Of a stretch of DNA of 44,480 nt, positions 1 through 10,237 are shown one piece after another. Made by a program: the position numbers and the translations under genes. The notes below the pieces were generated by a model. The model had not been told where the DNA came from. It worked only from the letters and a program-made list of their open reading frames with translations, and did not search any database. Every line of letters begins with the position of its first letter. The first letter of the stretch is position 1. The stretch comes from Rhizobium sp. Q54 (lineage in GTDB: Bacteria > Pseudomonadota > Alphaproteobacteria > Reyranellales > Reyranellaceae), in assembly GCA_945903635.1 (NCBI GenBank), contig CAMDOT010000021.1, positions 1 to 44,480 of the forward strand, in the 5' to 3' direction.

Positions 1-310
1 CAAGGGCCCACGACGCGCTCGAGCGCTCGAATATGTCATCGGTATGCATCGGCAAGCCAGCCGCGCGGCGCGCGAACGGATGGTCGGGGGAGATGCCGAC
101 GAAGCCAGGGACATAATGGACATCAGGCGAGGCTTCATCGGCTTGGAGCCGCCGGCATTCGGAGATGCTGGCGTCGAAGCCGATGGCGGCGAAGCGACTG
201 CCGAACACCCGCCAGACGGGCTCGATGCCACCGGAACAACCGACATCGACCAACGCGAACTTCTCGTCCCTTAGTGTGTCTGCTACCAGGCGCAGAAACG
301 CGTCGTGCAT
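1..310 (-). CDS. SAM-dependent methyltransferase, FkbM-like (partial; 3' end outside window)
   Basis: Reading leftward from an ATG at 310 gives 103 residues that run off the window edge without a stop. The N-terminus carries a SAM-binding loop, VDVGCSGG, at about residues 22-29. An acidic residue ends the next strand (IGFDAS), as in class I Rossmann methyltransferases. The spacing and the phrase following the glycines resemble FkbM-type enzymes, which methylate sugars or secondary metabolites, but the C-terminal half that would settle the family is missing. A purine-rich GGGAGAGG lies just upstream of the ATG and supports this start. The gene is divergent from ftsB, and the 86 bp between them must hold both promoters. 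The methyltransferase fold is fairly secure; the substrate is unknown. Confidence 0.6.
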   Translation of the reverse strand, partial: MHDAFLRLVADTLRDEKFALVDVGCSGGIEPVWRVFGSRFAAIGFDASISECRRLQADEASPDVHYVPGFVGISPDHPFARRAAGLPMHTDDIFERSSASWAL

Positions 311-396
311 TGCCTCTCCCTCGGGCGGTCTCTTGGGCTGAAAAACCTTGACTTGGCCATACCATATGTTGCCTTATGGAGCGAGGAATACGGCAT

Positions 397-696
397 ATGT
401 TATTGAGACCACGACAGATTTTGGCCCCCGTGATCTTCGCCACGGTGTTTGGCTATTTCGGCTACCACCTCGTGAATGGTGATCGCGGTCTGCTGGCCAT
501 GGTGAACCTCCAGCGTGAGGTCCTGGTCGCCGAACAGAATCTGGCCGAGGCCGAGACGACGCGAAAGATCTGGGAACGCCGAGTGGCGGCGCTGCGCAAT
601 CACAGTCTCGATCCGGACATGCTCGATGAGCGGGCAAGGGTGCTGCTGAATTTTGCGCGCAAGGACGACACGATCATCTTCACGCCGACGCGCTGA
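397..696 (+). CDS. ftsB: FtsB/DivIC-family septum formation initiator
   Basis: A 99-residue bitopic membrane protein with a short cytoplasmic start, one hydrophobic segment (about residues 8-26, PVIFATVFGYFGYHLV), and then a heptad-like acidic/basic stretch (about 40-70) typical of the FtsB coiled coil. FtsB bridges FtsL and FtsQ in the divisome and helps activate septal peptidoglycan synthesis. An in-frame ATG at 376 would add seven residues, but the only ribosome-site-like sequence (GCGAGGA, 382-388) lies 8-9 bases before the ATG at 397, so I chose the latter. Lying directly upstream of the PDH genes is the common alphaproteobacterial arrangement. A hairpin follows the stop, so it may be a separate transcript from pdhA. 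Confidence 0.8.
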   Translation: MLLRPRQILAPVIFATVFGYFGYHLVNGDRGLLAMVNLQREVLVAEQNLAEAETTRKIWERRVAALRNHSLDPDMLDERARVLLNFARKDDTIIFTPTR

Positions 697-701
697 AGAG
701 A

Positions 702-716
702 GACCGCAAAGCGGTC
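702..716 (+). other. Short hairpin after ftsB
   Basis: GACCGC-AAA-GCGGTC is a perfect 6-bp stem with a 3-base loop, starting five bases after the ftsB stop. No T-run follows, so it is not a classical intrinsic terminator. It could protect the 3' end of the mRNA or attenuate read-through into pdhA. Confidence 0.3.
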
Positions 717-870
717 GGCCGAAAGAAACTGTCCGGCGCATCGGTCCGTTTGCAAACAATCGCTCAAATGCTGCGCCGCACTCGGGGGCATTCTGGTTTT
801 TTCCTTCTAGATCAACCACATCGGCATGAGCGATGCTATAAGCTGGCGTGGGGCTACTGAGGGGAATGCT

Positions 871-1923
871 ATGGCGAAGCCGGCCGTGAAGCCGAAGGTC
901 GAATCTCTTCCCGCCAAATCGAAGTCGCCCCCCAAACCATCCGGGCCCGGCGACAACAGCGTGAGCGCCGAGGAGCTCAAGTCGTTCTACCGGAACATGC
1001 TGCTGATCCGCCGCTTCGAAGAGCGCGCAGGGCAGCTTTATGGCATGGGCCTGATCGGCGGATTCTGCCATCTCTACATCGGCCAAGAAGCGGTCGTCGT
1101 CGGCATGCAGTCGACCATCGGCGACGAGGACGCCGTCATCACTTCCTACCGCGATCATGGCCACATGCTGGCCTGCGGCATGGATCCCAAGGGTGTGATG
1201 GCCGAGCTGACCGGCCGCAGCGGCGGCTATTCCAAGGGCAAGGGCGGCTCGATGCACATGTTCAGCCGCGACAAGCATTTCTACGGCGGCCACGGCATCG
1301 TCGGCGCCCAGGTGCCGATCGGCACCGGCCTCGCATTCGCGCACAAGTACCACGGTGGCAAGAACGTCTCGTTGACCTACTTCGGCGACGGCAGTGCCAA
1401 CCAGGGCCAGGTCTACGAAGCCATGAACATGGCAGCGCTCTGGAAGCTTCCCGTCATCTACATCATCGAAAACAACCGCTACGGCATGGGAACCTCCGTC
1501 GAGCGCGCGTCGGCGACCACCGAGCTCTACCGTCATGGCGAGGCCTTCGGCATTCCGGGCGAGCGGGTCGACGGCATGGACGTGCTGGCGGTGCGGACGG
1601 CCGGTGAAAAGGCCGTCGACCATGCGCGCAGTGGTGCGGGGCCGTACATCCTCGAGATGCAGACCTATCGCTATCGCGGCCATTCCATGAGCGATCCGGC
1701 CAAGTACCGGACCAAGGAAGAAGTCGACAAGTACCGCAACGAACGCGATCCGATCGATCACCTGCGCAAGCGCCTGCTCGACGGTGGGCTCACCGACGAG
1801 GCGGCACTCAAGGCTGTCGATGCGGAAATCCGCAAGATCGTGAACGATGCCGCTGAATTCGCACAGCACAGTCCCGAGCCCGACCCGTCGGAGCTTTGGA
1901 CCGATATCCTGATCGGAGCCTGA
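871..1923 (+). CDS. pdhA: Pyruvate dehydrogenase E1 component, alpha subunit
   Basis: The ThDP-binding alpha subunit of heterotetrameric E1, which decarboxylates pyruvate and passes the acetyl group to lipoyl-E2. The 350-residue product has the E1-alpha signatures: a YRDHGH segment, the GDGS...ENN ThDP/Mg motif (GDGSANQGQ then IIENNRYGMGT) and the conserved SMSDPAKYR region near the C-terminus. An ATG at 826 would add 15 residues. I prefer 871 because GAGGGGAA lies just before it and a plausible -10 (TATAAG, 837-842) falls between the two ATGs. The first 35 residues are Lys/Pro-rich and probably disordered. Only three bases separate its stop from pdhB, so the two subunits are likely made from one message. 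Confidence 0.95.
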   Translation: MAKPAVKPKVESLPAKSKSPPKPSGPGDNSVSAEELKSFYRNMLLIRRFEERAGQLYGMGLIGGFCHLYIGQEAVVVGMQSTIGDEDAVITSYRDHGHMLACGMDPKGVMAELTGRSGGYSKGKGGSMHMFSRDKHFYGGHGIVGAQVPIGTGLAFAHKYHGGKNVSLTYFGDGSANQGQVYEAMNMAALWKLPVIYIIENNRYGMGTSVERASATTELYRHGEAFGIPGERVDGMDVLAVRTAGEKAVDHARSGAGPYILEMQTYRYRGHSMSDPAKYRTKEEVDKYRNERDPIDHLRKRLLDGGLTDEAALKAVDAEIRKIVNDAAEFAQHSPEPDPSELWTDILIGA

Positions 1924-1926
1924 TCC

Positions 1927-3300
<1,374 letters not shown>

Positions 3301-3318
3301 CGCGGGGAGGGTAGGTTC

Positions 3319-4599
3319 ATGGCCATCAATATCCTGATGCCCGCGCTGTCGCCGACGATGACGGAGGGCAAGCTCGCCAAGTGGCATGTGAAGGTGGGTG
3401 ACACCGTCAAGGCCGGTCAGGTGATGTGCGAGATCGAGACCGACAAGGCGACCATGGAGGTCGAAGCCGTCGACGAGGGACGGATCGGCCAACTCGTTGT
3501 GCCCGAAGGCACCGAGGGCGTGAAAGTGAACGCCGTCATCGCGATTCTTCTGGAAGAGGGCGAGAAGGCCGTGCCCGCAGGCGCGCCTGCCGCGGCTCCG
3601 CCGCCTGCCGCACCAGCTCCGGCAGCCGCCGTTGCCCCGGCCCCGCAGGCTGCGGCACCGACTGCAGCTCTGGCTGCACCGGCACCTCAGCCTGCGGCGG
3701 CGCCGGGTGGCGCGCGCATCTTCGCTTCTCCGCTCGCCAAACGTATCGCCGCCGAAAAGGGACTGGATCTCTCGCGAATCAAGGGCAGCGGCCCTGGCGG
3801 ACGCATCGTCAAAGCGGACGTCGAGCAGGCCAAGCCGGGCGCGGCGCCGGCGACCGCTCCCGCACCGAAGGCGGCACCCACGTTCGCGCCACAGCCGGTC
3901 TTCGCGGCGCCGGGCGATACCCGCGTTCCGCACACCTCGATCCGCAAGGTGATCGCGCGGCGCATGCTCGAGTCCAAGCAGCAAGTGCCGCACTTCTACC
4001 TGACGGGTGAATTCGAGATCGATGCTCTCCTGGCCGCGCGCCAGGCGATCAATGTCATGGCGGAGAAAAAAGGCATCAAGGTTTCGGTCAACGACATGGT
4101 GATCAAGGCCTGCGCCAAGGCGCTGCGCGATCATCCGGAATGCAATGCCTCGTGGACCGAGGACGAGATGATCCAGTACGGCGCCGTCGACATCTCCGTC
4201 GCCGTCGCCACCGACCGCGGCCTCATCACACCGATCGTGCGCAACGCCGACATGAAAGGCCTGGCCCAGATCGCGGCCGAGATGAAGGATCTCGCCGCCC
4301 GCGCCAAGGTGGGCAAGCTGAAGCTGGAAGAGTTCCAGGGCGGTGGCTTCACCATCTCAAATCTCGGCATGTTCGGCGTGAAAGACTTCGCCGCCATCAT
4401 CAACCCGCCGCAGGCCATGATCCTGGCCGTGGGCGTCGGTGAGGAGCGGGTGGTCGTGCGCAAGGGCCAGATGGTCGTGCGCAACATGATGAACTGCACG
4501 CTGGCGGTCGATCACCGCGTCGTCGACGGCGCGATGGGCGCGCAGTATCTCCAGACGCTGCGTGCCTATATCGAGCAGCCGGCTGCGATGCTGGCCTAG
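3319..4599 (+). CDS. pdhC: Dihydrolipoamide acetyltransferase, PDH E2
   Basis: The structural core and acetyltransferase of the PDH complex. In order there is one lipoyl domain (1-78, Lys43 in ETDKATME), an Ala/Pro linker (about 80-134), the peripheral-subunit-binding domain (about 137-172, ASPLAKRIA...GSGPGGRI), a second Ala/Pro linker and the catalytic domain, which ends with the [11 protein letters not shown] active-site motif. At 426 residues it is the normal size for a single-lipoyl E2. The ribosome site GGGGAGGG precedes the ATG by about ten bases. The catalytic His/Asp motif is intact. Its neighbours supply E1, E3 and lipoate synthase. Confidence 0.95.
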   Translation: MAINILMPALSPTMTEGKLAKWHVKVGDTVKAGQVMCEIETDKATMEVEAVDEGRIGQLVVPEGTEGVKVNAVIAILLEEGEKAVPAGAPAAAPPPAAPAPAAAVAPAPQAAAPTAALAAPAPQPAAAPGGARIFASPLAKRIAAEKGLDLSRIKGSGPGGRIVKADVEQAKPGAAPATAPAPKAAPTFAPQPVFAAPGDTRVPHTSIRKVIARRMLESKQQVPHFYLTGEFEIDALLAARQAINVMAEKKGIKVSVNDMVIKACAKALRDHPECNASWTEDEMIQYGAVDISVAVATDRGLITPIVRNADMKGLAQIAAEMKDLAARAKVGKLKLEEFQGGGFTISNLGMFGVKDFAAIINPPQAMILAVGVGEERVVVRKGQMVVRNMMNCTLAVDHRVVDGAMGAQYLQTLRAYIEQPAAMLA

Positions 4600-4608
4600 G
4601 AGCGTCCC

Positions 4609-6009
4609 GTGGCCGAAACGAATTTCGATATCATCGTCGTTGGCGGCGGACCGGGCGGCTACGTTGCCGCCATCCGTGCGGCCCAGCTCGGCATGAAGAC
4701 CGCCGTCGTCGAGCGCGAGAACATGGGCGGCATCTGCCTCAACTGGGGCTGCATTCCGACCAAGGCGCTGCTGCGCACCTCGGAGGTCTACAGTCTCATC
4801 AAGCATGCCGAGGCCTATGGCCTGTCGGTGAAGGACGTCTCCTACGATCACAAGAAGATCGTCGAGCGCTCGCGCAAGGTCGCGGGCCAGCTCAGCAACG
4901 GCGTCAAAGGCCTGATGAAGAAGAACAAGATCACGGTTTTCGACGGCACGGCCAAGCTCGCCGGCGCCGGCAAGCTCGCGGTCGCGATGAATGACAAGAG
5001 CAGCGCAACCTTGACCTACAAGCACGTGATCCTGGCAACAGGTGCCCGGGCGCGGCAGCTGCCGGGCCTGGAGTCCGACGGCAAGTTGGTCTGGAGCTAT
5101 CGTGAGGCGATGGTGCCGGAGGAGATGCCGAAGTCGCTGCTGGTCATCGGCTCGGGCGCGATCGGCATCGAGTTCGCGAGCTTCTATCGCACCATGGGCG
5201 CCGAAGTGACCGTGTGCGAAGTGCTCGACCGCGTTCTCCCCGTCGAGGACGAGGAAGTGTCGGCCTTCGCCAAGCGCGCCTTCGAGAAGCAGGGCATGAA
5301 GATATTGACCGGCGCCACCGTGTCGAACCTGAAGAAGGGCGCCAACAACGTCACGGCCACCATCACGGTCGGCGGCAAGGCGCAGGAGATCACGGTCGAT
5401 CGCGTCATCAGCGCCGTCGGCATCGTGGGCAATGTCGAGAACCTTGGCCTCGAAGGCACCAAGGTGAAGGTCGAGAAGACCCACATCGTGATCGACCAGT
5501 GGGGCGCGACCGGTGAGCCCAACGTCTATGCGCTGGGCGACGTCGCGGGCCCGCCGTGGCTTGCGCACAAGGCGATGCACGAGGGCGTGCTGGTGGTCGA
5601 GAAGATCGCTGGCGTAAAAGGCGTGCACCCGATGAAGACCGAAAACATCCCGGGCTGCACCTACTGCCAGCCGCAGGTCGCAAGCATCGGGCTGACCGAG
5701 GCGGCGGCCAAGGCCAAGGGGCTGCAGCTCAAGGTCGGCAAGTTCCCCTTCATTGGTAATGGCAAGGCGATTGCCCTTGGTGAACCCGAGGGCTTCATCA
5801 AGACGATCTTCGATGCCAAGACCGGCGAGCTTTTAGGCGCCCACATGATCGGCGCCGAGGTCACCGAGCTGATCCAGGGCTACAGCATCGCCAAGACGCT
5901 GGAGACCACCGAGGCCGAGCTGATGGCCACGGTGTTCCCGCATCCCACCCTTTCCGAGATGATGCACGAGTCGGTACTGGCGGCGTACGGCCGGACGCTC
6001 CATATCTAG
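4609..6009 (+). CDS. lpdA: Dihydrolipoamide dehydrogenase, E3
   Basis: The FAD-dependent disulfide oxidoreductase that reoxidises dihydrolipoyl groups and reduces NAD+. The 466 residues show the N-terminal FAD loop GGGPGG (12-17), the redox pair CLNWGC (Cys43, Cys48), the second dinucleotide loop (IGSGAIGIEFAS), the second FAD motif (NVYALGDVAG) and the C-terminal HPTLSE motif with the catalytic His and Glu. Translation most likely starts at the GTG at 4609, with AGGAG eight bases before it. Next to pdhABC it is probably the PDH-dedicated E3; an alphaproteobacterium would normally carry another for 2-oxoglutarate dehydrogenase. Confidence 0.95.
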   Translation: MAETNFDIIVVGGGPGGYVAAIRAAQLGMKTAVVERENMGGICLNWGCIPTKALLRTSEVYSLIKHAEAYGLSVKDVSYDHKKIVERSRKVAGQLSNGVKGLMKKNKITVFDGTAKLAGAGKLAVAMNDKSSATLTYKHVILATGARARQLPGLESDGKLVWSYREAMVPEEMPKSLLVIGSGAIGIEFASFYRTMGAEVTVCEVLDRVLPVEDEEVSAFAKRAFEKQGMKILTGATVSNLKKGANNVTATITVGGKAQEITVDRVISAVGIVGNVENLGLEGTKVKVEKTHIVIDQWGATGEPNVYALGDVAGPPWLAHKAMHEGVLVVEKIAGVKGVHPMKTENIPGCTYCQPQVASIGLTEAAAKAKGLQLKVGKFPFIGNGKAIALGEPEGFIKTIFDAKTGELLGAHMIGAEVTELIQGYSIAKTLETTEAELMATVFPHPTLSEMMHESVLAAYGRTLHI

Positions 6010-6015
6010 CCCGTC

Positions 6016-6975
6016 ATGGACGGAACCCTAGACAAGCTTTCCCTCACCCGGGCGGAGCGCCATCCTGAGAAGGCGCATCGGCCGGACAATCCGATTCAGC
6101 GCAAGCCGGATTGGATCAGGGTGCGTGCACCGAACTCGCCGGAATACGCCGAGACCAAGCGGCTGATGCGCGAGCTCAAGCTCACGACGGTGTGCGAGGA
6201 GGCGGCCTGCCCGAACATCGGCGAGTGCTGGAAGCAGAAGCACGCGACCTTCATGATCATGGGCGAGACCTGCACGCGGGCCTGCGCCTTCTGCAACGTT
6301 GCGACCGGCAAGCCGGGCGCGCTCAATCCGCATGAGCCGGCCAATATTGCCGAAGCGGTGGGCAAGCTCGGCCTCGGCCATGTCGTGGTGACCTCGGTCG
6401 ATCGCGACGACCTGGCGGACGGCGGCGCGGCGCACTTTGCCGAAGTCATCACTGCGCTCCACAAGTCGGCGCCGACAACCACGGTCGAGATCCTGACGCC
6501 CGACTTCATGCGCAAGCCAGGGGCCATCGAAACGGTGGTCGCGTCACGCCCAGACGTGTTCAACCACAATCTCGAGACCGTGCCGCGGCTCTATCCGACC
6601 ATCCGGCCCGGCGCCCGCTACTTCACCTCGCTGCGGCTGCTGTCGCGCGTGAAGGAGATCGATCCGTCGATGTTCACCAAGTCCGGCCTGATGGTCGGCC
6701 TCGGCGAGACGCGCGAGGAGATCCTGCAGGTGATGGACGATCTGCGGGCGGCGGACGTCGATTTCCTGACAGTCGGCCAGTACCTCCAGCCGACGCCGAA
6801 GCACGCCGCGCTCGACCGCTTCTGGACACCGGCCGAGTTCTCGGAGTTGGCCCAGATGGCTCGCGCCAAGGGCTTCCTGATGGTCTCGGCATCGCCGCTG
6901 ACGCGCTCAAGCTATCACGCCGGTGACGATTTCGCGCGCCTTCGCGCGGCGCGTATTGCACAGCACAAGGGCTGA
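6016..6975 (+). CDS. lipA: Lipoyl synthase (radical SAM)
   Basis: Inserts two sulfur atoms into octanoyl-protein to make the lipoyl cofactor needed by PdhB and PdhC upstream. Both iron-sulfur cysteine sets are present: the auxiliary cluster [12 protein letters not shown] (Cys60, 65, 71) and the radical-[11 protein letters not shown] (Cys86, 90, 93). The C-terminal RSSYHA supplies the Ser ligand to the auxiliary cluster. The length of 319 residues is normal. It starts six bases after the lpdA stop, so cofactor synthesis is coupled to production of the complex that uses it. Confidence 0.95.
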   Translation: MDGTLDKLSLTRAERHPEKAHRPDNPIQRKPDWIRVRAPNSPEYAETKRLMRELKLTTVCEEAACPNIGECWKQKHATFMIMGETCTRACAFCNVATGKPGALNPHEPANIAEAVGKLGLGHVVVTSVDRDDLADGGAAHFAEVITALHKSAPTTTVEILTPDFMRKPGAIETVVASRPDVFNHNLETVPRLYPTIRPGARYFTSLRLLSRVKEIDPSMFTKSGLMVGLGETREEILQVMDDLRAADVDFLTVGQYLQPTPKHAALDRFWTPAEFSELAQMARAKGFLMVSASPLTRSSYHAGDDFARLRAARIAQHKG

Positions 6976-6982
6976 CGGCTTC

Positions 6983-7468
6983 TTGTCCATCCGCCACGCC
7001 GAACGCCGTCTCGTCGGTCATGCGCCGATGCAGTTGTTCGACCTGGTGGCCGACGTCGCGCGCTATCCAGAATTCCTGCCGTGGTGTCATGCCGCCCGGG
7101 TGCGCCAGCGCGACGGCAATATCGAGATCGCCGAGCTTGCGATCGGTTTCGGGCCGTTCCACGAGAAGTTCGTTTCCCGGGTCGAACTCGCGCCCGACCA
7201 GCCCGGGGGCCCGCGCATCGACACCTCGGGAATTGAAGGCCCGTTCCGCCGCCTGATCAGTCGTTGGACATTCCAGCCCGACCCGCATGGCACCATGATC
7301 GACTTCGAACTGGAGTTCGACTTCCGCTCGATGTTGCTGCAGCAGACGGTCCGCCTGCTTTTCGCCGAGGCGGTCCGTCGCATGGTCTCGGCCTTTGAGG
7401 CGCGCGCCAACCAGCTCTACGGCAAGCCTATCGCTCGGCTAGCGCCGCCAGCATCGCAAGGGCGGTAA
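6983..7468 (+). CDS. RatA/COQ10-like START-domain protein
   Basis: A 161-residue SRPBCC/START-fold protein with the hallmark FDLVADVARYPEFLPWC near the N-terminus. Family members bind ubiquinone or another hydrophobic ligand in a helix-grip pocket. The eukaryotic homologue Coq10 assists ubiquinone delivery; E. coli RatA was described as a toxin acting on ribosome assembly, but the operon context here favours a respiratory role. I start at the TTG at 6983, which gives the usual N-terminus (SIRHAERRL). An upstream in-frame ATG at 6923 would overlap lipA by 53 bp and add an atypical Arg-rich leader. Its last 41 bp are antisense to the end of pncC. Confidence 0.75.
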   Translation: MSIRHAERRLVGHAPMQLFDLVADVARYPEFLPWCHAARVRQRDGNIEIAELAIGFGPFHEKFVSRVELAPDQPGGPRIDTSGIEGPFRRLISRWTFQPDPHGTMIDFELEFDFRSMLLQQTVRLLFAEAVRRMVSAFEARANQLYGKPIARLAPPASQGR

Positions 7469-7919
7469 GCACCGAGGCGCGGCGGATCGCGTCGCGATCG
7501 CCGGGAAAGACGTGACGCTCGGCGACGGGCTCGTGGCCTGCACGTACGGCCACCAGATGAACCAACCCGACGGGCTTGTCGTCCGAGCCGCCGCCCGGGC
7601 CCGCGACACCTGTCACCGACACGGCGAGATCGGCCTGCGAACGGGCGAGGGCGCCCGCCGCCATCGCGCGGGCCACCGGCTCGCTGACCGCGCCATGGCC
7701 CAGCAGCGCGTCCCACGGCACGCCCAGCATTTCGCGTTTGGCCTCGTTGGCATAGGTAACGAAGCCGCGCTCGACGACATCGGATGAGCCGGCAATGGCC
7801 GTCAGGGCGGCGGCAACCAGCCCACCGGTGCACGACTCGGCGGTCACGACCTTTAGCTTGCGCGCCCGGCAGGCGACCAGGACGTGCTCCGCGGCCGTCC
7901 TCAATTCATGATCGAACAT
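7428..7919 (-). CDS. pncC: Nicotinamide-nucleotide amidase, CinA C-terminal domain
   Basis: A stand-alone CinA-C domain of 163 residues. These proteins deamidate NMN to nicotinate mononucleotide in NAD recycling. The conserved VTAESCTGGL near residue 25 holds the catalytic Ser region, and the VSVTGVAGPGGG motif and a late KPVGLVHLV complete the fold. AAGAGG stands about nine bases before the ATG. It lies 17 bp downstream of ispDF in the same direction, a common alphaproteobacterial pairing, and converges on ratA with a 41-bp overlap of coding ends. Confidence 0.85.
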   Translation of the reverse strand: MFDHELRTAAEHVLVACRARKLKVVTAESCTGGLVAAALTAIAGSSDVVERGFVTYANEAKREMLGVPWDALLGHGAVSEPVARAMAAGALARSQADLAVSVTGVAGPGGGSDDKPVGLVHLVAVRAGHEPVAERHVFPGDRDAIRRASVLTALAMLAALAER

Positions 7920-7936
7920 ACGGTGGACCTCTTACT

Positions 7937-9103
7937 CTAGCTTCTCGGCACTTCGACGGTCGCGACCGCCTGGGCCGCGATGCCCTCACGGCGGCCGGTG
8001 AAGCCCAGCCCTTCAGTGGTCGTCGCTTTCACGCTGACGCGATTTCGGCCGATGCCGGCGATGCGCGCGATACTGTCAACCATGGCCTCGCGGTGCGGGC
8101 CTATTCGCGGCGCCTCGCAGATCAGGGTGAGGTCGAGATGGATGACCCGGCCGCCGCGCTCGGCGAGAAGCCCGAGCGCGTGCTTGAGAAAGCGGTCGGA
8201 AGAGACGCCGCGCCATTGCGGGTCGGACGGCGGAAAGTGGAGGCCGATATCCCCCGCGCCGATCGTGCCGAGGATCGCATCCGTGAGCGCGTGAAGCCCC
8301 ACATCGGCGTCGGAATGGCCGCCAAGCGCCTGGATGTGCGGGATCGAGACGCCGCCCAGCATCACGGCGGCGCCCGACGTGAAGCCGTGGACGTCGAAAC
8401 CAAAGGCGGTGCGTGTTTCCATTGTCGTCGCGCGCTGCAGATCCTCGGCAGTGGTGATCTTCGTGTTATCCCCGCTGCCGGCTACCATGACAACTTTCAA
8501 GCCGGCACGTTCGGCGACGGCGGCATCGTCGGTGAGAGCCGTGGCTTCGGTGGCGCCCAGCGCTGCCGCGTCGCGGTGCGCCCGGAGCAAGGGTTCGAAG
8601 CGGAAGATCTGGGGTGTCTGTGCGCGCCAGAGATTGTCGCGCCGGACTGTTTCGGAAATCGCGTTGCTGCTGGTGACACGCTTCAGCGTGTCTGCAAGCG
8701 GGATCCCCAGGACGGCGCCGTCGACCCCGTGGGCGGTGACCGCCTCAAGGCAGGCGGCGATGTCTGCCGCCCGCACGAAGGGGCGGGCGGCATCGTGGAT
8801 GGCGACCAAGTCTGGGGCCTCTGAAGCCAGCGCCTCGAGGCCGTTCAGCACGGAAAGTTGTCGACTTGGTCCGCCAAGGATCGGCGGCGGAAGATCGTAG
8901 CCCTCGGCCGCCACCTGGTAGTGACCCTCGTCGCCTGCGGCAATGACGACCCGGAGCTGATCGATTCCGGGGACTACGCGCAATGCAGCAAGGGTGTGCC
9001 TTAGGACCGGTTGCGTGCCCAAAAGCGCATATTGCTTGGGCAGTGGGCCGCCGAAGCGGCTGCCGCGGCCGGCGGCGACGATCAGGGCGGTACAGGTGGG
9101 CAC
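7937..9103 (-). CDS. ispDF: Bifunctional IspD/IspF, MEP-pathway enzyme
   Basis: A fused protein of the methylerythritol-phosphate isoprenoid route. Residues 1-225 are IspD (CDP-ME synthase), with the nucleotide loop IVAAGRGSRFGG and Lys at PKQY. Residues 231-388 are IspF (MEcPP synthase), with the zinc site FGFDVHGF (Asp237, His239) and GHSDADVGLHALTDAILG. The fusion is widespread in alphaproteobacteria and both halves look intact. The ATG at 9103 puts IspD at its expected N-terminus. It is divergent from dusB across 125 bp that hold a promoter and a perfect dyad. Confidence 0.95.
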   Translation of the reverse strand: MPTCTALIVAAGRGSRFGGPLPKQYALLGTQPVLRHTLAALRVVPGIDQLRVVIAAGDEGHYQVAAEGYDLPPPILGGPSRQLSVLNGLEALASEAPDLVAIHDAARPFVRAADIAACLEAVTAHGVDGAVLGIPLADTLKRVTSSNAISETVRRDNLWRAQTPQIFRFEPLLRAHRDAAALGATEATALTDDAAVAERAGLKVVMVAGSGDNTKITTAEDLQRATTMETRTAFGFDVHGFTSGAAVMLGGVSIPHIQALGGHSDADVGLHALTDAILGTIGAGDIGLHFPPSDPQWRGVSSDRFLKHALGLLAERGGRVIHLDLTLICEAPRIGPHREAMVDSIARIAGIGRNRVSVKATTTEGLGFTGRREGIAAQAVATVEVPRS

Positions 9104-9148
9104 GGCCGGTTAATAACACCCGGGCAGGGGTCTGTGCACTTCGGACGC

Positions 9149-9177
9149 TTGCAGAAGAGTACTGGACTCGGTAATGC
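9149..9177 (+). promoter_or_regulatory. Candidate sigma-70 promoter of the dusB-ntr operon
   Basis: TTGCAG (9149-9154), a 17-base spacer and TAATGC (9172-9177) lie in the intergenic region before dusB. Spacing is ideal; the hexamers match only partly. Transcription would start near 9184, just before the dyad at 9189-9203. Confidence 0.4.
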
Positions 9178-9188
9178 TCGCTCAATTA

Positions 9189-9203
9189 TTGTGCACTGCA
9201 CAA
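9189..9203. promoter_or_regulatory. Perfect 15-bp dyad, candidate operator at the dusB-ntr promoter
   Basis: TTGTGCA-C-TGCACAA is a perfect odd-length palindrome placed at about +5 to +19 of the candidate promoter, a position suited to repression. A half-site copy, TGTGCACT, occurs 57 bp upstream (9133-9140). The GTGCA/TGCAC halves recall NtrC-box halves (TGCAC...GTGCA), but their order and spacing differ, so the binding protein is unknown. Confidence 0.5.
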
Positions 9204-9228
9204 GATGCCTATTAACTGAGCAAGGGAA

Positions 9229-10236
9229 ATGGCCCAAGCCAACCGCCTCCGCCCCATCGACATCGGTCCAGTCCGCCTCGAGGACCCCGTCATTCTGGCC
9301 CCAATGTCCGGCGTCACCGACATGCCGTTCCGTCGGATGGTCAAGCGCGGTGGGGCGGGCCTCGTCGTGTCCGAAATGATCGCTTCGGCCGCGATGGTCC
9401 GCGAAAACCGCAAGACGCTGCTGATGGCGAAGAACTCGCCGGAAGAATTCCCGATGTCGGTCCAACTCGCCGGCTGCGAGCCCGAGGTGATGGCCGAGGC
9501 GGCCAAGCTGAACGAGGACCGGGGAGCGGCACTCATCGACATCAACTTCGGCTGCCCGGTGAAGAAGGTCGTGAACGGCCATGCCGGGTCGTCGCTGATG
9601 CGCGACGAGGTTCACGCGGCCAGAATCCTGGAGGCCACGGTCAAGGCGGTGAAGCTTCCGGTGACCCTCAAGATGCGAACGGGCTGGGACGACGCCAACA
9701 GGAACGCCCCCAGCCTCGCACGCATCGCCGAGAACTGCGGCATCCGGATGCTGACCGTGCACGGCCGCACGCGGTGCCAATTCTACGAAGGTCACGCCGA
9801 TTGGGCGTTCGTGGCCAACGTCAAGGCGGCGACGAACCTGCCGGTGATCGTGAACGGCGACATCAACACGCTCGACGACGTCGACCAGGCGCTGGCCCAG
9901 TCGGGCGCCGATGGCATAATGATAGGCCGCGGCGCCTATGGGCGGCCATGGTTCCTCAATCAGGCAATTCATTACCTGCGGACGGGCGAGCGCCTGTCCG
10001 ATCCGTCGCTTGCGGAGCAATACGCCACAGTGCGGAGCCACTACGAGTCGATGCTCGAACATTACGGGCTCGAAACCGGGGTGCGCATGGCACGCAAGCA
10101 TCTCGGCTGGTACTCCAAAGGCCTGCCGGCGTCGGCCGACTTCCGCGGCGCCGTCAATCGTGAGCCCGACCCGGCCAAGGTGCGGGCAATGCTTGCCACC
10201 TTCTTCCTGCCCGCCCTTGAACGGCAGGCGGCCTAG
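9229..10236 (+). CDS. dusB: tRNA-dihydrouridine synthase, DusB/NifR3 type
   Basis: An FMN enzyme that reduces uridines in the tRNA D-loop. The 335 residues form the TIM barrel with [12 protein letters not shown] near the start, the catalytic Cys in NFGCPVKKV and phosphate-binding [14 protein letters not shown]. This is the gene once called nifR3, which heads the ntrBC operon in many alphaproteobacteria; the same linkage is seen here, with ntrB starting one base after its stop. AAGGGAA sits just before the ATG. The linkage suggests shared transcription, not a direct role in nitrogen sensing. Confidence 0.93.
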   Translation: MAQANRLRPIDIGPVRLEDPVILAPMSGVTDMPFRRMVKRGGAGLVVSEMIASAAMVRENRKTLLMAKNSPEEFPMSVQLAGCEPEVMAEAAKLNEDRGAALIDINFGCPVKKVVNGHAGSSLMRDEVHAARILEATVKAVKLPVTLKMRTGWDDANRNAPSLARIAENCGIRMLTVHGRTRCQFYEGHADWAFVANVKAATNLPVIVNGDINTLDDVDQALAQSGADGIMIGRGAYGRPWFLNQAIHYLRTGERLSDPSLAEQYATVRSHYESMLEHYGLETGVRMARKHLGWYSKGLPASADFRGAVNREPDPAKVRAMLATFFLPALERQAA

Positions 10237-10237
10237 C

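Noticed and set aside
702-716. An intrinsic terminator after ftsB
   Set aside because: The stem is short and has no T-run; the T-rich stretch near 785-800 is not preceded by a stem.
400-1869. A 489-codon open frame antisense to ftsB and pdhA
   Set aside because: It mirrors a strongly conserved E1-alpha gene; long antisense frames are expected at this GC content, and the product shows no domain.
9163-9177. A sigma-54 (-24/-12) promoter before dusB
   Set aside because: GG-N10-GC is present, but the surrounding bases match TGGCAC and TTGC poorly; the sigma-70 reading at nearly the same place fits better.
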